Notes: generated by a model from the sequence alone, not told the origin. Positions 1 to 8,551 are shown, counted from the first letter of the stretch. The stretch is DNA of 64,000 bases from Ectobacillus funiculus (GCF_004138295.1 NZ_SCFM01000036.1:1-64000), one strand, 5' to 3'. Program-made: numbers and translations.

Positions 1-31
1 CAATGTTGAATTGTAACTTTTAGTAAGTTTT

Positions 32-376
32 GTGAACCAGGTGAATGGATTGGCATATTACAAAAAGTACCTCGAGCATTTAATGGTTCCGCTCGGTTAC
101 TATGTAGGATGTCTCTCATTACCGTGTTGCCCTAACCCAACTGAGTCTTGCTGTGGTTGTACATGCTGCGGTTGTAAGTCCTATAGTTGTACAGGTTGCA
201 GTTGTAAGTCTTATAGTTGTACAGGTTGCAGTTGTAAGTCCTATAGTTGTACATGCTGCAATTGTAAGTCCTATAGTTGTACAGGTTGCAGTTGTAAGTC
301 CTGTAGTTGTACATGCTGCAATTGTAAGTCCTGCAGTTGTACAGGCTGTTGCGGTTCTTGTAAGTGTAAACAGTAA
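32..376 (+). CDS. Cysteine-rich decapeptide-repeat protein, unknown function
   Basis: The predicted protein of up to 114 residues carries about 33 cysteines. After a short non-repetitive N-terminus it is built from a ten-residue unit of the form CKSYSCTGCS, present about six times with TCCN and KSCS variants, ending in CKCKQ. The 30-bp DNA unit is equally clear. An in-frame stop lies at 14-16, so the start is inside the window, but it is uncertain: GTG at 32, TTG at 50 (with AGGTGA just upstream) and ATG at 83 are all possible. No signal peptide or membrane segment is evident. Two hairpins follow the stop, the second a strong terminator, which argues for a real transcribed gene. Such composition could suit metal binding or a disulfide-crosslinked spore or coat protein, but neither is shown. 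The opposite-strand reading frames over it are shadows. Confidence 0.6.
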   Translation: MNQVNGLAYYKKYLEHLMVPLGYYVGCLSLPCCPNPTESCCGCTCCGCKSYSCTGCSCKSYSCTGCSCKSYSCTCCNCKSYSCTGCSCKSCSCTCCNCKSCSCTGCCGSCKCKQ

Positions 377-396
377 GCAGGTCAGGGAGAGAGAAG

Positions 397-448
397 GGAA
401 CGAGAGCGTTCCTGCACAAAAAAGTCGATTATCGAATCGACTTTTTTG
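397..448 (+). terminator. Double hairpin with intrinsic terminator after the Cys-rich gene
   Basis: A GGAACG-AGAG-CGTTCC hairpin at 397-412 is followed at 418-447 by a 12-bp perfect inverted repeat, AAAAAAGTCGAT and ATCGACTTTTTT, with a six-base loop. The second is a classic rho-independent terminator and works in either direction. Confidence 0.9.
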
Positions 449-463
449 TGTTTTTCGCAAAAT

Positions 464-510
464 CAGAAAGTATAACCTTTCGAGCCTTTTCCGCTTTTCT
501 TACACTTTAA
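464..510 (+). repeat. Family B repeat, minimal copy
   Basis: It has the family B left end (AGAAAGTATAACCTTTCG) joined almost directly to the right end (CCGCTTTTCTTACACT). The middle of the element is missing. Compare the copies at 10448-10522 and 32688-32841. Confidence 0.6.
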
Positions 511-547
511 GACAGTATATTTTCTTTATGTTTTTCGCCCGAAGAGC

Positions 548-1363
548 TCAAAAACGTGCATCACTCCAGAAGTTTACCTCGACATGGTGGTCCGGACTGT
601 AAGGAAGCAGCTCATAGCCGCTGTTGCGCAGGAAAGCGATAATGTTAGGCAATGCTTTGACGGTTACAGCAGAGTCATGCATTAGAATAACTTCTACATT
701 ATGTCTGCTTTGATTCATTACATTTTTCACTAAGGAAGAGGCAGTTTGTGTTTGCTTCCAATCATCTGTGTCAACAGTCCAATCCCATAGCTTGAAATGG
801 GAGCTGGCCAGGGCATCTCGATAGGGCTGTTTTAAATAGGGCTTGCTTCCGTATGGCACGCGGACTAAATGTGTTTGTACGCCAGTGACAGACGCAACAA
901 TGTTTTTTGCTTGCTCCATCTCTGTTAGTAAAATTTCAGGATCGCTATTGTATAATTTTCCAGCGTTGTGTGACATGCTATGTAGACCGAGATAGTGACC
1001 ATGCTGCAGAATGAGGCGCATGGTTTGTGGGTAGCGGGATACTTGACTGCCGATGACGAAGAAGGTTGCTTTTGCTTTTTCCTTTTTTAATATACTTAAA
1101 ATGTGGGGTGTGTATTTGTTTGGTCCGTCATCAAAGGTCAGGTAGGCAACTTTTTTAGGATAATGAATTTCGACGTTAACGCATTCCTTTACGAAGCGAG
1201 ATTGCTCTGGTGAGAGTGGTTTAGGCGATAAGCTTGATTGTCGCTCTCGGTGTGTATGAACAGGTGAAGCAAACGGAAAAGCCCTAGCAGATGGCGAAAA
1301 GCAGAAAAGCGAGATGACTATGCTCATACAAAGAAAGTAAATGAGCAGAAGCTGTTTTCTCAT
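548..1363 (-). CDS. Secreted polysaccharide deacetylase (NodB homology, PdaA/YheN-like)
   Basis: This 271-residue protein has a hydrophobic N-terminal segment (about residues 4-25, signal peptide or anchor) and then a carbohydrate esterase 4 domain. Visible motifs are TFDDGP (about 76-81), the metal-binding LHSMSH (about 127-132), RVPYG, WDWTVDTDDW and VILMHDS. Together these are the five NodB motifs with the catalytic Asp and the His pair intact. The family removes N-acetyl groups from peptidoglycan or other surface GlcNAc polymers outside the membrane. I chose the ATG at 1363 because AAGGTGAT sits nine bases upstream; a GTG at 1375 has no site. The exact substrate cannot be read from the sequence. 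Confidence 0.85.
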   Translation of the reverse strand: MRKQLLLIYFLCMSIVISLFCFSPSARAFPFASPVHTHRERQSSLSPKPLSPEQSRFVKECVNVEIHYPKKVAYLTFDDGPNKYTPHILSILKKEKAKATFFVIGSQVSRYPQTMRLILQHGHYLGLHSMSHNAGKLYNSDPEILLTEMEQAKNIVASVTGVQTHLVRVPYGSKPYLKQPYRDALASSHFKLWDWTVDTDDWKQTQTASSLVKNVMNQSRHNVEVILMHDSAVTVKALPNIIAFLRNSGYELLPYSPDHHVEVNFWSDARF

Positions 1364-1493
1364 ATTGTTCATCACCTTGCATATGATGGAGTTATATTAT
1401 TAGTGTGTTCGAATAGATTCTGCCTAAACCGAGCAGATTATGGAAATCAGAAAAACGGAATCGAGCTATTCTGCTTATAAAGGAGACAGTTTT

Positions 1494-1530
1494 TCACACT
1501 GCAGGAAGGTGTAAATTTCCAGATAGGGGT
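1494..1530 (+). repeat. Family A repeat, left-end fragment (degenerate)
   Basis: CACACTGCAGGAAGGTGTAA followed by ATTTCCAGAT resembles the first 35 bases of family A; the rest is lost. It lies in the gene-free stretch 1376-1585, where I see nothing else of note. Confidence 0.4.
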
Positions 1531-1585
1531 CTTTATACGAAAAGGGCTTTACGGCAACAGATTGATGGGCTATATAACAGCAAAA

Positions 1586-1615
1586 AAACGCCATTCCCAA
1601 AAGGGAATGACGTTT
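1586..1615 (-). terminator. Terminator of tagO, overlapping its stop codon
   Basis: On the minus strand, AAACGTCATTCCC, a short loop and GGGAATGGCGTTT are followed by a run of T. The stem begins within the tagO stop codon. Confidence 0.9.
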
Positions 1616-2693
1616 ACATATCCTGATAGCGAGATTGCTGACGTGTCTTTACCTTCTTAAAGAACGATAAAATCGGTCTATATCGCTCGTGCACAATTCC
1701 AATAATTTCTGCTACAATCTCCATGAGTAAAATCAAGCCGAAGATAATGATGATGGATACCCATACAGTTGCGCTTTTAAATAAGACAGCGATTAAGCTG
1801 AAGAAAATCCCAAATGTGTAAATGAGTAAAACCGTTGTACGATGGGAAAATCCCATTGCTAGTAAACGATGATGCAAATGTGATTTATCTGGCGCAGAAA
1901 TCGGCTTTTTGTTGACAATTCTGCGAATAATAGCAAATGTAGTATCAAAAATTGGTACACCCAAGATGATAATCGGAACGATAAAGCTAAACATCGTTAC
2001 ACTTTTGTATAAGCCCAGCAATGAAAGAATCGCAATACAGTATCCTAGAAATAATGCACCGGTATCTCCCATGAAAATTTTCGCTGGATGGAAGTTATAG
2101 AACAAAAATCCTAGTGTACTTGCTAATGCAATAATAGCAAGTGTGGCAATCAGCAATCTGCCTTCTAAAAATCCCATGGTAGCGATTGTTGCTAAGGCGA
2201 TGGAAGAGATGCCTCCGGATAAGCCGTCTAGTCCGTCAATGAGATTAATAGCGTTTGTGATAGCAACAATCCAAATTACTGTAACTGGATATGCCCATAC
2301 GCCAAGCTCATATTTGTCAAGAAGCGGAATGGTAAGATGGTCAATGGTAAGTCCGCTTTTCACAATGAGAAGGGCAGCGGCAATTTGACCAATCAGTTTA
2401 ACCTTTGCTGATAATTCATGTACGTCATCTAAAATTCCGATGCCAACAATAATGAGGGCGCCGACGATGATCGTTGTCATTTGTTGGTGATACAATCCGC
2501 TTGCAAAATATCCTGCTGCAACCCCGATAAAAATCGCTAATCCTCCAAGGCGAGGCATAATTCGCTGATGTACTTTGCGGGCATTCGGCTTATCGATGGC
2601 ACCGATCTTAAAAGCCAGCTTCATAACAACAGGGGTCGCGATCACTGCTGTGATCAGGGATATTACAAACGCAAAAATAATTTGCGAGTTCAC
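1614..2693 (-). CDS. tagO: Undecaprenyl-phosphate GlcNAc-1-phosphate transferase (TagO/WecA family), copy 1
   Basis: The enzyme transfers GlcNAc-1-phosphate from UDP-GlcNAc to undecaprenyl phosphate, the first lipid-linked step of wall teichoic acid and related polymers. The 359-residue protein is almost entirely membrane segments. Family motifs are present: DDVHEL at about 89-94, NAINLIDGLDG at about 147-157, FMGDTG at about 207-212, and a cytoplasmic HLHHRLL near residue 275, which is typical of the WecA/TagO branch rather than MraY. The start is GTG at 2693 with GGGTGGGG upstream; the ATG at 2697 is out of frame. It is transcribed divergently from gtaB across a 350-bp gap. A second paralogue lies at 7329-8396. 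Confidence 0.93.
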   Translation of the reverse strand: MNSQIIFAFVISLITAVIATPVVMKLAFKIGAIDKPNARKVHQRIMPRLGGLAIFIGVAAGYFASGLYHQQMTTIIVGALIIVGIGILDDVHELSAKVKLIGQIAAALLIVKSGLTIDHLTIPLLDKYELGVWAYPVTVIWIVAITNAINLIDGLDGLSGGISSIALATIATMGFLEGRLLIATLAIIALASTLGFLFYNFHPAKIFMGDTGALFLGYCIAILSLLGLYKSVTMFSFIVPIIILGVPIFDTTFAIIRRIVNKKPISAPDKSHLHHRLLAMGFSHRTTVLLIYTFGIFFSLIAVLFKSATVWVSIIIIFGLILLMEIVAEIIGIVHERYRPILSFFKKVKTRQQSRYQDM

Positions 2694-2954
2694 TCATACC
2701 CCACCCTTAAGTATAGTTTTAAAATGGTTTTCACAAAACTATTTATAGGCTATTAATATATACGTTCCTCAACTCATAACATATCGTATCATAAAAAATC
2801 TAGAATTCAATCTTTTTTTATTATGAATTTTATTACCTTCTTGTAACAATGTAAAAAAACAATGTAAACATAAGATATAGGTTGTTTTTTTAAAATCAGG
2901 AAATTTTTATATGGTAAACTGCCTGGAGTTTCAGCAACTGCAGGTATGAAAAGA

Positions 2955-2970
2955 CTGAATATGGTATAAT
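2955..2970 (+). promoter_or_regulatory. Extended -10 promoter for gtaB
   Basis: TGGTATAAT (TG-N-TATAAT) ends at 2970, about 75 bases before the gtaB start. There is no good -35. The remainder of the 2694-3044 gap is AT-rich and holds the divergent tagO promoter region, with no gene. Confidence 0.5.
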
Positions 2971-3044
2971 TATCATGAAATGGAATATTTACAATCCTTG
3001 GAGTTGAATAGATTTATATAGATCGTGAATAGGAGGGAATATGT

Positions 3045-3938
3045 TTGAAAAAAATTCGTAAAGCTATTATCCCAGCAGCTGGTCTTGGTACACGCTTTTT
3101 GCCTGCAACAAAGGCAATGCCAAAGGAAATGCTTCCGATTGTTGAAAAGCCGACTATTCAGTATATTGTGGAGGAAGCAATTGATTCAGGTATTGAGGAT
3201 ATTATTATCGTAACCGGAAAAGGGAAACGGGCAATTGAAGATCATTTCGATCATGCATTTGAGCTAGAGCAAAATCTGTTGGAGAAGGAAAAGTATGATT
3301 TGCTAGAAAAGGTGCAGGCATCCTCCAGAATGGCGAATATCCACTATATCCGCCAAAAGGAGCCAAAGGGGCTCGGGCATGCGGTTTGGTGTGCGCGTAA
3401 CTTCGTCGGTGACGAGCCATTTGCGATTTTACTCGGCGATGACATTGTACAATCGGAGACGCCCTGCTTGCGACAGCTGATGGATGAATACGAGCGAACA
3501 TTTTCCTCTGTGATTGGCGTCATGCAGGTGGATGAAGAGGAAACGCATCGTTACGGTGTTATTGATCCGGTTGAGCAAACAGGCCGCCGCTATCAGGTTC
3601 GTAAATTTGTTGAAAAGCCAAGTCCAGGAACTGCGCCTTCGAGTTTGGCGATTATCGGGCGCTATATTTTAACACCGGAAATCTTCTTGTTTCTGGAGCG
3701 TCAGCAAATTGGCACTGGCGGCGAGATTCAATTAACAGATGCGATTGAAAGCTTAAATGGTATTCAGCGCGTATTTGCCTATGAGTTCGAAGGAAGACGC
3801 TATGATGTTGGGGAGAAGCTTGGCTTCGTAGAAACGACTCTCGAATTTGCTTTGCAAAATGAAGAGTTGCGACGCCCGCTCCTAGACTTTATGAAGCATA
3901 AGCTGAAGGAGCATGAGAGATCAAACGAGGTATTGTAA
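3045..3938 (+). CDS. gtaB: UTP--glucose-1-phosphate uridylyltransferase
   Basis: It makes UDP-glucose from UTP and glucose-1-phosphate in the cytoplasm, feeding wall teichoic acid glucosylation, glycolipids, and (through GalE and the dehydrogenase downstream) UDP-galactose and UDP-glucuronate. The 297-residue length is normal. The N-terminal nucleotide-binding signature [19 protein letters not shown] (residues about 12-30) is complete, followed by [10 protein letters not shown] and FVEKPSPG. The start is TTG at 3045, seven bases after AGGAGGG. An ATG at 3041 between them is out of frame and opens only a six-codon reading frame that ends at TAA. Its neighbours galE and ugd support a UDP-sugar role. 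Confidence 0.95.
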   Translation: MKKIRKAIIPAAGLGTRFLPATKAMPKEMLPIVEKPTIQYIVEEAIDSGIEDIIIVTGKGKRAIEDHFDHAFELEQNLLEKEKYDLLEKVQASSRMANIHYIRQKEPKGLGHAVWCARNFVGDEPFAILLGDDIVQSETPCLRQLMDEYERTFSSVIGVMQVDEEETHRYGVIDPVEQTGRRYQVRKFVEKPSPGTAPSSLAIIGRYILTPEIFLFLERQQIGTGGEIQLTDAIESLNGIQRVFAYEFEGRRYDVGEKLGFVETTLEFALQNEELRRPLLDFMKHKLKEHERSNEVL

Positions 3939-4081
3939 AAAATGCTTATTTAGGTTGCGCTTTTTGTCGGATACCTATAGCATGGAGTCTAGCTGGCTGA
4001 TGTTTCAGAAAACATTCAGCTAAGGCACAGAACTTTTTTGTATAATGAATGCTATACAGCATACTACATGGAGGGAACCAG

Positions 4082-5068
4082 ATGATTTTGGTGGTAGGAG
4101 GCGCTGGTTATATCGGCAGCCATACAGTAAAGCAGTTATTAGATAAAGGGCATGAGGTTGTTGTGCTTGATAATCTTTCAACAGGGCATTCAGAAAGCAT
4201 TGATACAAGAGCGGCGTTTGTTGAAGGAGATTTAAGCAGCCCGACAGATTTAGATCGTGTATTTGGAACATATCCTGTTGAAGCGGTAATGCACTTTGCG
4301 GCAAGCAGCCTTGTTGGCGAATCGGTCAGCAATCCGTTAAAGTATTATAAAAATAACGTTGCCGCAACACTAACGCTGCTTGAAAAGATGATGGAACATC
4401 AAGTGGATAAATTCATTTTTTCTTCTACCGCAGCTACATACGGTATACCTGAAACGAATATGATTGACGAATCAAATCCAACGAATCCGATCAATCCGTA
4501 CGGTCGTTCCAAGCTTATGATTGAGCAGATTTTGCAAAACTTCTATGATGCGTACGGTATGAAGCATGTGATTCTTCGTTATTTTAATGCGGCAGGTGCG
4601 CATGAATCAGGAGAGATTGGTGAAGATCACAGCCCGGAAACCCATTTAATTCCGCTTGTTTTACAGCATTTGCTAGGGAAGCGGGAAACGATTTCTGTCT
4701 TCGGAACAGACTATCCTACATCGGATGGAACATGTATCCGCGATTATATCCATGTAACAGACTTGGCAGAAGCACATATTCTAGCGCTGGAAAGTCTGCG
4801 CAATGGATCAAAAACAAACGAAATCTATAATTTGGGCAATGGAACAGGCTTCTCTGTCAAGCAAGTCATTGAGGTGTGTGAGAAAGTAACTGACAAGCAA
4901 GCCAGCATTGTGTATACAGAGCGTCGCGCTGGGGATCCCGCGCAGCTGGTTGCCTCTTCAGAGAAGATTTATAAAGAGCTTGGTTGGAAGGCAAAGTATT
5001 CTCTGGAAAAAATGATTGAAACGGCGTGGAACTGGCACCAAGCTCATCCGGATGGATACGGGCAATAA
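4082..5068 (+). CDS. galE: UDP-glucose 4-epimerase
   Basis: It interconverts UDP-glucose and UDP-galactose using bound NAD. The 328-residue protein shows the Rossmann motif GGAGYIGS at residues 6-13, the short-chain dehydrogenase triad pieces SSTAATYG and PYGRSK (Tyr and Lys of YxxxK), and RYFNAAGAHESG typical of GalE. The ATG at 4082 is chosen because GGAGGG lies seven bases upstream; a longer frame from 4049 lacks a site. TATAAT at 4041-4046 may be its -10 box. Two hairpins with T-runs follow (5088-5144). It lies 143 bp after gtaB. Confidence 0.94.
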   Translation: MILVVGGAGYIGSHTVKQLLDKGHEVVVLDNLSTGHSESIDTRAAFVEGDLSSPTDLDRVFGTYPVEAVMHFAASSLVGESVSNPLKYYKNNVAATLTLLEKMMEHQVDKFIFSSTAATYGIPETNMIDESNPTNPINPYGRSKLMIEQILQNFYDAYGMKHVILRYFNAAGAHESGEIGEDHSPETHLIPLVLQHLLGKRETISVFGTDYPTSDGTCIRDYIHVTDLAEAHILALESLRNGSKTNEIYNLGNGTGFSVKQVIEVCEKVTDKQASIVYTERRAGDPAQLVASSEKIYKELGWKAKYSLEKMIETAWNWHQAHPDGYGQ

Positions 5069-5087
5069 TCCAGATAAAAGTTCATAC

Positions 5088-5144
5088 TTCCTATTGCTAG
5101 GAATTTTCTTTTTTGAGGGACTCACAAATTAGTGGGTCCTTTTT
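5088..5144 (+). terminator. Two successive terminator hairpins after galE
   Basis: TTCCTA-TTGC-TAGGAA followed by TTTTCTTTTTT (5088-5114), then GGACTCAC-AAATTA-GTGGGTCC followed by TTTTT (5118-5144). Confidence 0.8.
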
Positions 5145-5217
5145 CACTGTATTTTCTCTTTTGCTCATTAGAATGCAAAGTGTAGACAGGATAGCTTATC
5201 AATAAGGAGGTGAAAGA

Positions 5218-5364
5218 ATGAAAAAAGGAAAATGGTTACTCTGGGCGCTAGAGGCTAAAACAAAGGCAAGCCAAGCCCTTGCCGCACCGTTTCAGCCAAG
5301 CGGGAATTCCCTTTTGCAGGCTGAGGCAGAACAAGAATTGGAATGGTTAAAAGCAGCGAAGTAA
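5218..5364 (+). pseudogene. In-frame fusion remnant of a duplicated Lia/PspA-like operon
   Basis: A 48-codon frame begins MKKGKWLLWA, matching the start of the membrane protein at 31282 (MKKGKWLVWA). It continues as LEAKTKASQALAAP and ends QELEWLKAAK, matching the C-terminus of the PspA-like protein at 31817 (LEAEAKASQEIAAP, QQLEQLKAAK). The promoter region and the AAGGAGGTGA ribosome site upstream (about 5140-5217) are also recognisably the same as 31205-31281. The two parent sequences share TGGGCG(T/C)T at 31306 and 32342, exactly at the fusion point, so a deletion of roughly 1 kb between short direct repeats explains it. Its frame is open and has an ATG, a ribosome site and a terminator, so translation is possible, but I see no function. 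Confidence 0.85.
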
Positions 5365-5418
5365 ACAGCTGTTTAATGAAAAAACATTGCTTTCCCCCTA
5401 TTCCCTATAGAAAATATT

Positions 5419-5445
5419 AACCCTCTTGTATAAAGAGGGTTTTTG
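5419..5445 (+). terminator. Terminator after the fusion remnant
   Basis: AACCCTCTT, a five-base loop and AAGAGGGTT are followed by TTTT. Confidence 0.85.
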
Positions 5446-5588
5446 CACTGCTAAGAAAGGATAAATTTTCAGCTGGAAAAAAATTCGACGTAGTCGGAAA
5501 TTTTAGGAACACAGTATAAGTAGGGCTACACCTCTGTCTGCGCCCAAAGGCAGGGCTCACCAATCGGCGAGTTTTCTTTATGCTTTAA
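5446..5588 (+). repeat. Family A repeat, full copy
   Basis: It runs from CACTGCTAAGAAAGG through TCAGCTGG, TTCGACGTAGTCGGAAATTTT and CAGTATAAGTAGGGCT to the hairpin CTCACC-AATC-GGCGAG and TTTTCTTTA. It carries two AGGGCT direct repeats, the pair implied in the short-form copies. The rest of the gap up to 5798 holds an extended -10 (TGGTAGAAT near 5748-5760) for the dehydrogenase gene. Confidence 0.9.
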
Positions 5589-5798
5589 GGAGATGTCAAT
5601 TTCGAGAAGGCAATATCGGTGCAGCTCCGCCAGCCAAGGAGTGGATTGTGTAAAGATTAGGTAAAATATCCTCTGTTTTGTTGTACTGGGCTAAGGTTCC
5701 TTATACTCTAGAAGGAAAGCGAAACAAGCAACATAGTTGGACGGAGAAAATGTGGTAGAATCCAGTAAAGAAAATAACTTCCTTTAGAGAGGTGTAAG

Positions 5799-7115
5799 AT
5801 GCACATTACAGTTGTGGGAACAGGGTATGTTGGTCTTGTGACGGGAGTCGGGCTGGCGACAATCGGACATCGCGTCACCTGTCTGGACATTGATAAGGAG
5901 AAGGTGACGCGTCTGCAAAGTGGAGAGGTGCCAATTTACGAACATGGTCTTGCTGAATTAATGAGGGAGCAAATGGCGCAAGAATTGCTTACGTTTACAA
6001 CAAATGCGCAGGAGGCGTATGCGAGGGGAAAGGTTGTTTTTATTGCGGTGGGAACGCCGTCAAACCCAGATGGGTCCGCAAATTTAACGTATATTACGCA
6101 AGTATGCGCTGAGATTGGAATGTACGCCAGGCAGGATATGATTGTAGTAACAAAAAGCACGGTTCCTGTTGGGACAAATGATTATATAAAGGAAACCATC
6201 GAGCGGCATCTATGCTCAGATGTAGCGATTAGTATGGCTTCTAACCCTGAATTTTTGCGGGAGGGCTCAGGTGTGCATGACTTTTTTCAGGGAGATCGTA
6301 TTGTAATCGGAACAGCTGATGAGCCGACAGCGAGTGTGCTTGAAGAGCTGTTCAAACCGCTCGCAATTCCTATTTTTAAAACCGATATTCGTAGCGCGGA
6401 GATGATTAAATACGCTTCTAATGCGTTCCTGGCAACAAAAATAAGCTTTATTAATGAGATTTCAAATATATGCGAGAAGCTTCATGCCAATATTGAGGAT
6501 GTAGCAGCCGGGATGGGGCTTGATAAGCGGATTGGAAGTCAGTTTTTGAAGGCGGGCATTGGCTACGGCGGCTCATGTTTTCCAAAGGATACCGATGCGC
6601 TTGTCCAAATTGCTGGTAATGTGAAGCATGATTTTCAGCTGCTAAAGGCAGTGATTGAAGTAAACAATAAGCAGCAGACCTCGCTTGTGCAGAAGGCAAA
6701 GCAGTTGATGGATCTAAATGGAAAAAGGATTGCGATGCTTGGGCTGGCATTTAAGCCAAATACAGATGATATGCGGGAAGCACCTTCGCTCGTAATTGCT
6801 GATCAGCTGCTTACAGAGGGAGCATATGTTGTTGCATATGACCCACAGGCTAAGGAAAATGCAAAGCTCCTGTTACCTCATATTCAATATGTCGGCAGCA
6901 TTGATGAGGCAATTTCAGAGGCAGATGCTGTGTTTCTTGTGACAGAGTGGGATGAAATTAAGCAGTATCCGTTAGAGCAATATGTGGAGCTTATGAGGCA
7001 GCCTGTCATATTTGATGGCCGAAATTGTTTTGAGCTGGAGAGGGTAAGGCAATATGCGATAGATTATTATTCGATCGGACGTGTACCGGTGCTACGCAGG
7101 CAGATTTCGGTGTAA
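5799..7115 (+). CDS. tuaD: UDP-glucose 6-dehydrogenase
   Basis: It oxidises UDP-glucose twice to UDP-glucuronate with NAD, the precursor of teichuronic acid or other acidic surface polymers. The 438-residue length is standard. The N-terminal Rossmann motif is VVGTGYVGLVTG (about 5-16), and the catalytic cysteine lies in GIGYGGSCFPKD (about 251-262). The C-terminal UDP-binding domain starts near LGLAFKPNTDDMREAPS. AGAGGTG lies five bases before the ATG. In B. subtilis this enzyme is TuaD or Ugd/YtcA; I cannot tell which from sequence alone, and no teichuronic acid operon follows here. A terminator ends the unit. Confidence 0.92.
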   Translation: MHITVVGTGYVGLVTGVGLATIGHRVTCLDIDKEKVTRLQSGEVPIYEHGLAELMREQMAQELLTFTTNAQEAYARGKVVFIAVGTPSNPDGSANLTYITQVCAEIGMYARQDMIVVTKSTVPVGTNDYIKETIERHLCSDVAISMASNPEFLREGSGVHDFFQGDRIVIGTADEPTASVLEELFKPLAIPIFKTDIRSAEMIKYASNAFLATKISFINEISNICEKLHANIEDVAAGMGLDKRIGSQFLKAGIGYGGSCFPKDTDALVQIAGNVKHDFQLLKAVIEVNNKQQTSLVQKAKQLMDLNGKRIAMLGLAFKPNTDDMREAPSLVIADQLLTEGAYVVAYDPQAKENAKLLLPHIQYVGSIDEAISEADAVFLVTEWDEIKQYPLEQYVELMRQPVIFDGRNCFELERVRQYAIDYYSIGRVPVLRRQISV

Positions 7116-7158
7116 TATCGTCCGCTTTGTAATACTGTACTCATTTCATAAACATCTA

Positions 7159-7195
7159 AAAACACCACTGCCAATGGAGCAGCGGTGTTTTTTTT
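7159..7195 (+). terminator. Terminator after the UDP-glucose dehydrogenase gene
   Basis: AACACCACTGC, a loop and GCAGCGGTGTT are followed by eight T. Confidence 0.9.
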
Positions 7196-7328
7196 ACTTC
7201 TGATAGGATAGCGCTAACAATGAGGAGCAGATCCGTGCTTTTTTGATATTATACGTAAAGAGAGGAGCATAATTCAGGACGTTTGAAGAAAAATAACGAT
7301 ACGTATTTTTGTAAAAGTAGGTGTGACG

Positions 7329-8396
7329 ATGCTTTCATTTTCTATATATGCGGAGGCATTTATTCTCTGTTTTCTTATCGCCTTTTTTGCGACTCCTTTC
7401 GTGATTTGGCTTTCATGCCGCTTGGGAATCGTAGACAAGCCGAATGAGCGGAAGGTGCATACGCGTGTGATGCCGCGCATAGGGGGATTGGCTATTTTAG
7501 CGGGCGCTGTAGCTGGACTGTTGTTTTTGCCGATTTCATTTCCCGGATTTTCCGGTATTTTGTTAGGGTCCATTATTATTATTGCGACGGGGCTGCTTGA
7601 TGATATATATACGCTTCCCGCCTTATATAAGCTAATTGGACAGATGGCTGCTGCGGTTGTGCCGATTGCATCTGGCATCTCGATTAATAAGTTTATGCTT
7701 CCATTTTATGGGGAAATTAATTTGGATGTAACAAGCTATATCATTACATTTCTTTGGATTATTCTTGTTACCAATTCCATCAACCTCATTGATGGTCTCG
7801 ATGGCTTAGCCGTTGGTGTATCAACAATTGCGCTTACTATTATGCTGTCCATCGCAGTCGCGCAACAGCAGTATTTCCTCATCGGCTATATCGTTATTTT
7901 AATGGCAAGCAACCTAGGTTTTCTTGTATTTAATTTTCACCCAGCTAAGATTTTCATGGGGGATGTGGGCTCCCTTTTTTTAGGATATTCCGTCTCGCTT
8001 ATTTCCATTGTCGGCTTTTTTAAAGGGATTGCTTTAACAAGCGTGCTTGTTCCGATTATTATTTTAGCTATTCCATTGTCAGATACGTTTTTTGCTGTCA
8101 TTCGGCGCTTGTTAAATCGCCAAAATATTATGGCACCTGACAAGTTTCATCTTCATCATTGCTTGATGAGGCTGGGCTACAGCCACCGCACGAGCGTGTT
8201 GATTTTGTACGGAGTGGGCGCTTTGTCAGGCGTGTTCGCCTTCTTTTTTCCGTATGATAATTACCGTTCTGCGGTTGTGCTATTTATTATCTTTTTAGTG
8301 CTGGTGGAGCTGTTTGCTGAAATTGTCGGACTTATTGGCAAGCGAAGGCAGCCAATACTGAGCCTATTGCGAAAGCTTGTAATGAAGCAATCTTGA
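7329..8396 (+). CDS. Undecaprenyl-phosphate sugar-1-phosphate transferase (TagO/WecA family), copy 2
   Basis: This 355-residue polytopic protein is a second member of the family represented at 1614-2693. It keeps DDIYTL, NSINLIDGLDG, NFHPAKIFMGDVG and HLHHCLMRLGYSHR. Presumably it loads a HexNAc-1-phosphate onto undecaprenyl phosphate. The ATG at 7329 follows AGGTG by five bases; a GTG at 7323 overlaps that site. Having two such enzymes around gtaB, galE and the UDP-glucose dehydrogenase suggests two wall polymers or growth-condition-specific copies, but the sequence does not show which is the housekeeping enzyme. It converges on lytR, with a shared terminator between them. Confidence 0.88.
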   Translation: MLSFSIYAEAFILCFLIAFFATPFVIWLSCRLGIVDKPNERKVHTRVMPRIGGLAILAGAVAGLLFLPISFPGFSGILLGSIIIIATGLLDDIYTLPALYKLIGQMAAAVVPIASGISINKFMLPFYGEINLDVTSYIITFLWIILVTNSINLIDGLDGLAVGVSTIALTIMLSIAVAQQQYFLIGYIVILMASNLGFLVFNFHPAKIFMGDVGSLFLGYSVSLISIVGFFKGIALTSVLVPIIILAIPLSDTFFAVIRRLLNRQNIMAPDKFHLHHCLMRLGYSHRTSVLILYGVGALSGVFAFFFPYDNYRSAVVLFIIFLVLVELFAEIVGLIGKRRQPILSLLRKLVMKQS

Positions 8397-8517
8397 ATAG
8401 CATTGCTATAGAATGCAGCCTTCTCTGGAGTATGCTGTAATGCCTATTTGAGACAGTACTTGATCGTATATCTCCTCTATAGGAGCAGTAAAAATCAGTT
8501 TGTTCAACTTCTAAAAA

Positions 8518-8551
8518 TAAAAAGCTTGGGAGCTGTGTCCCAAGCTTTTTA
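8518..8551. terminator. Bidirectional terminator between tagO copy 2 and lytR
   Basis: AAAAAGCTTGGGA, a short loop and TCCCAAGCTTTTT form a 13-bp stem with A- and T-runs on both sides, serving the two convergent genes. Confidence 0.9.

Noticed and set aside
119-602. Repetitive frames overlapping the Cys-rich gene on both strands
   Set aside because: They are shadows of the 30-bp repeat and run through the terminator into unrelated sequence.
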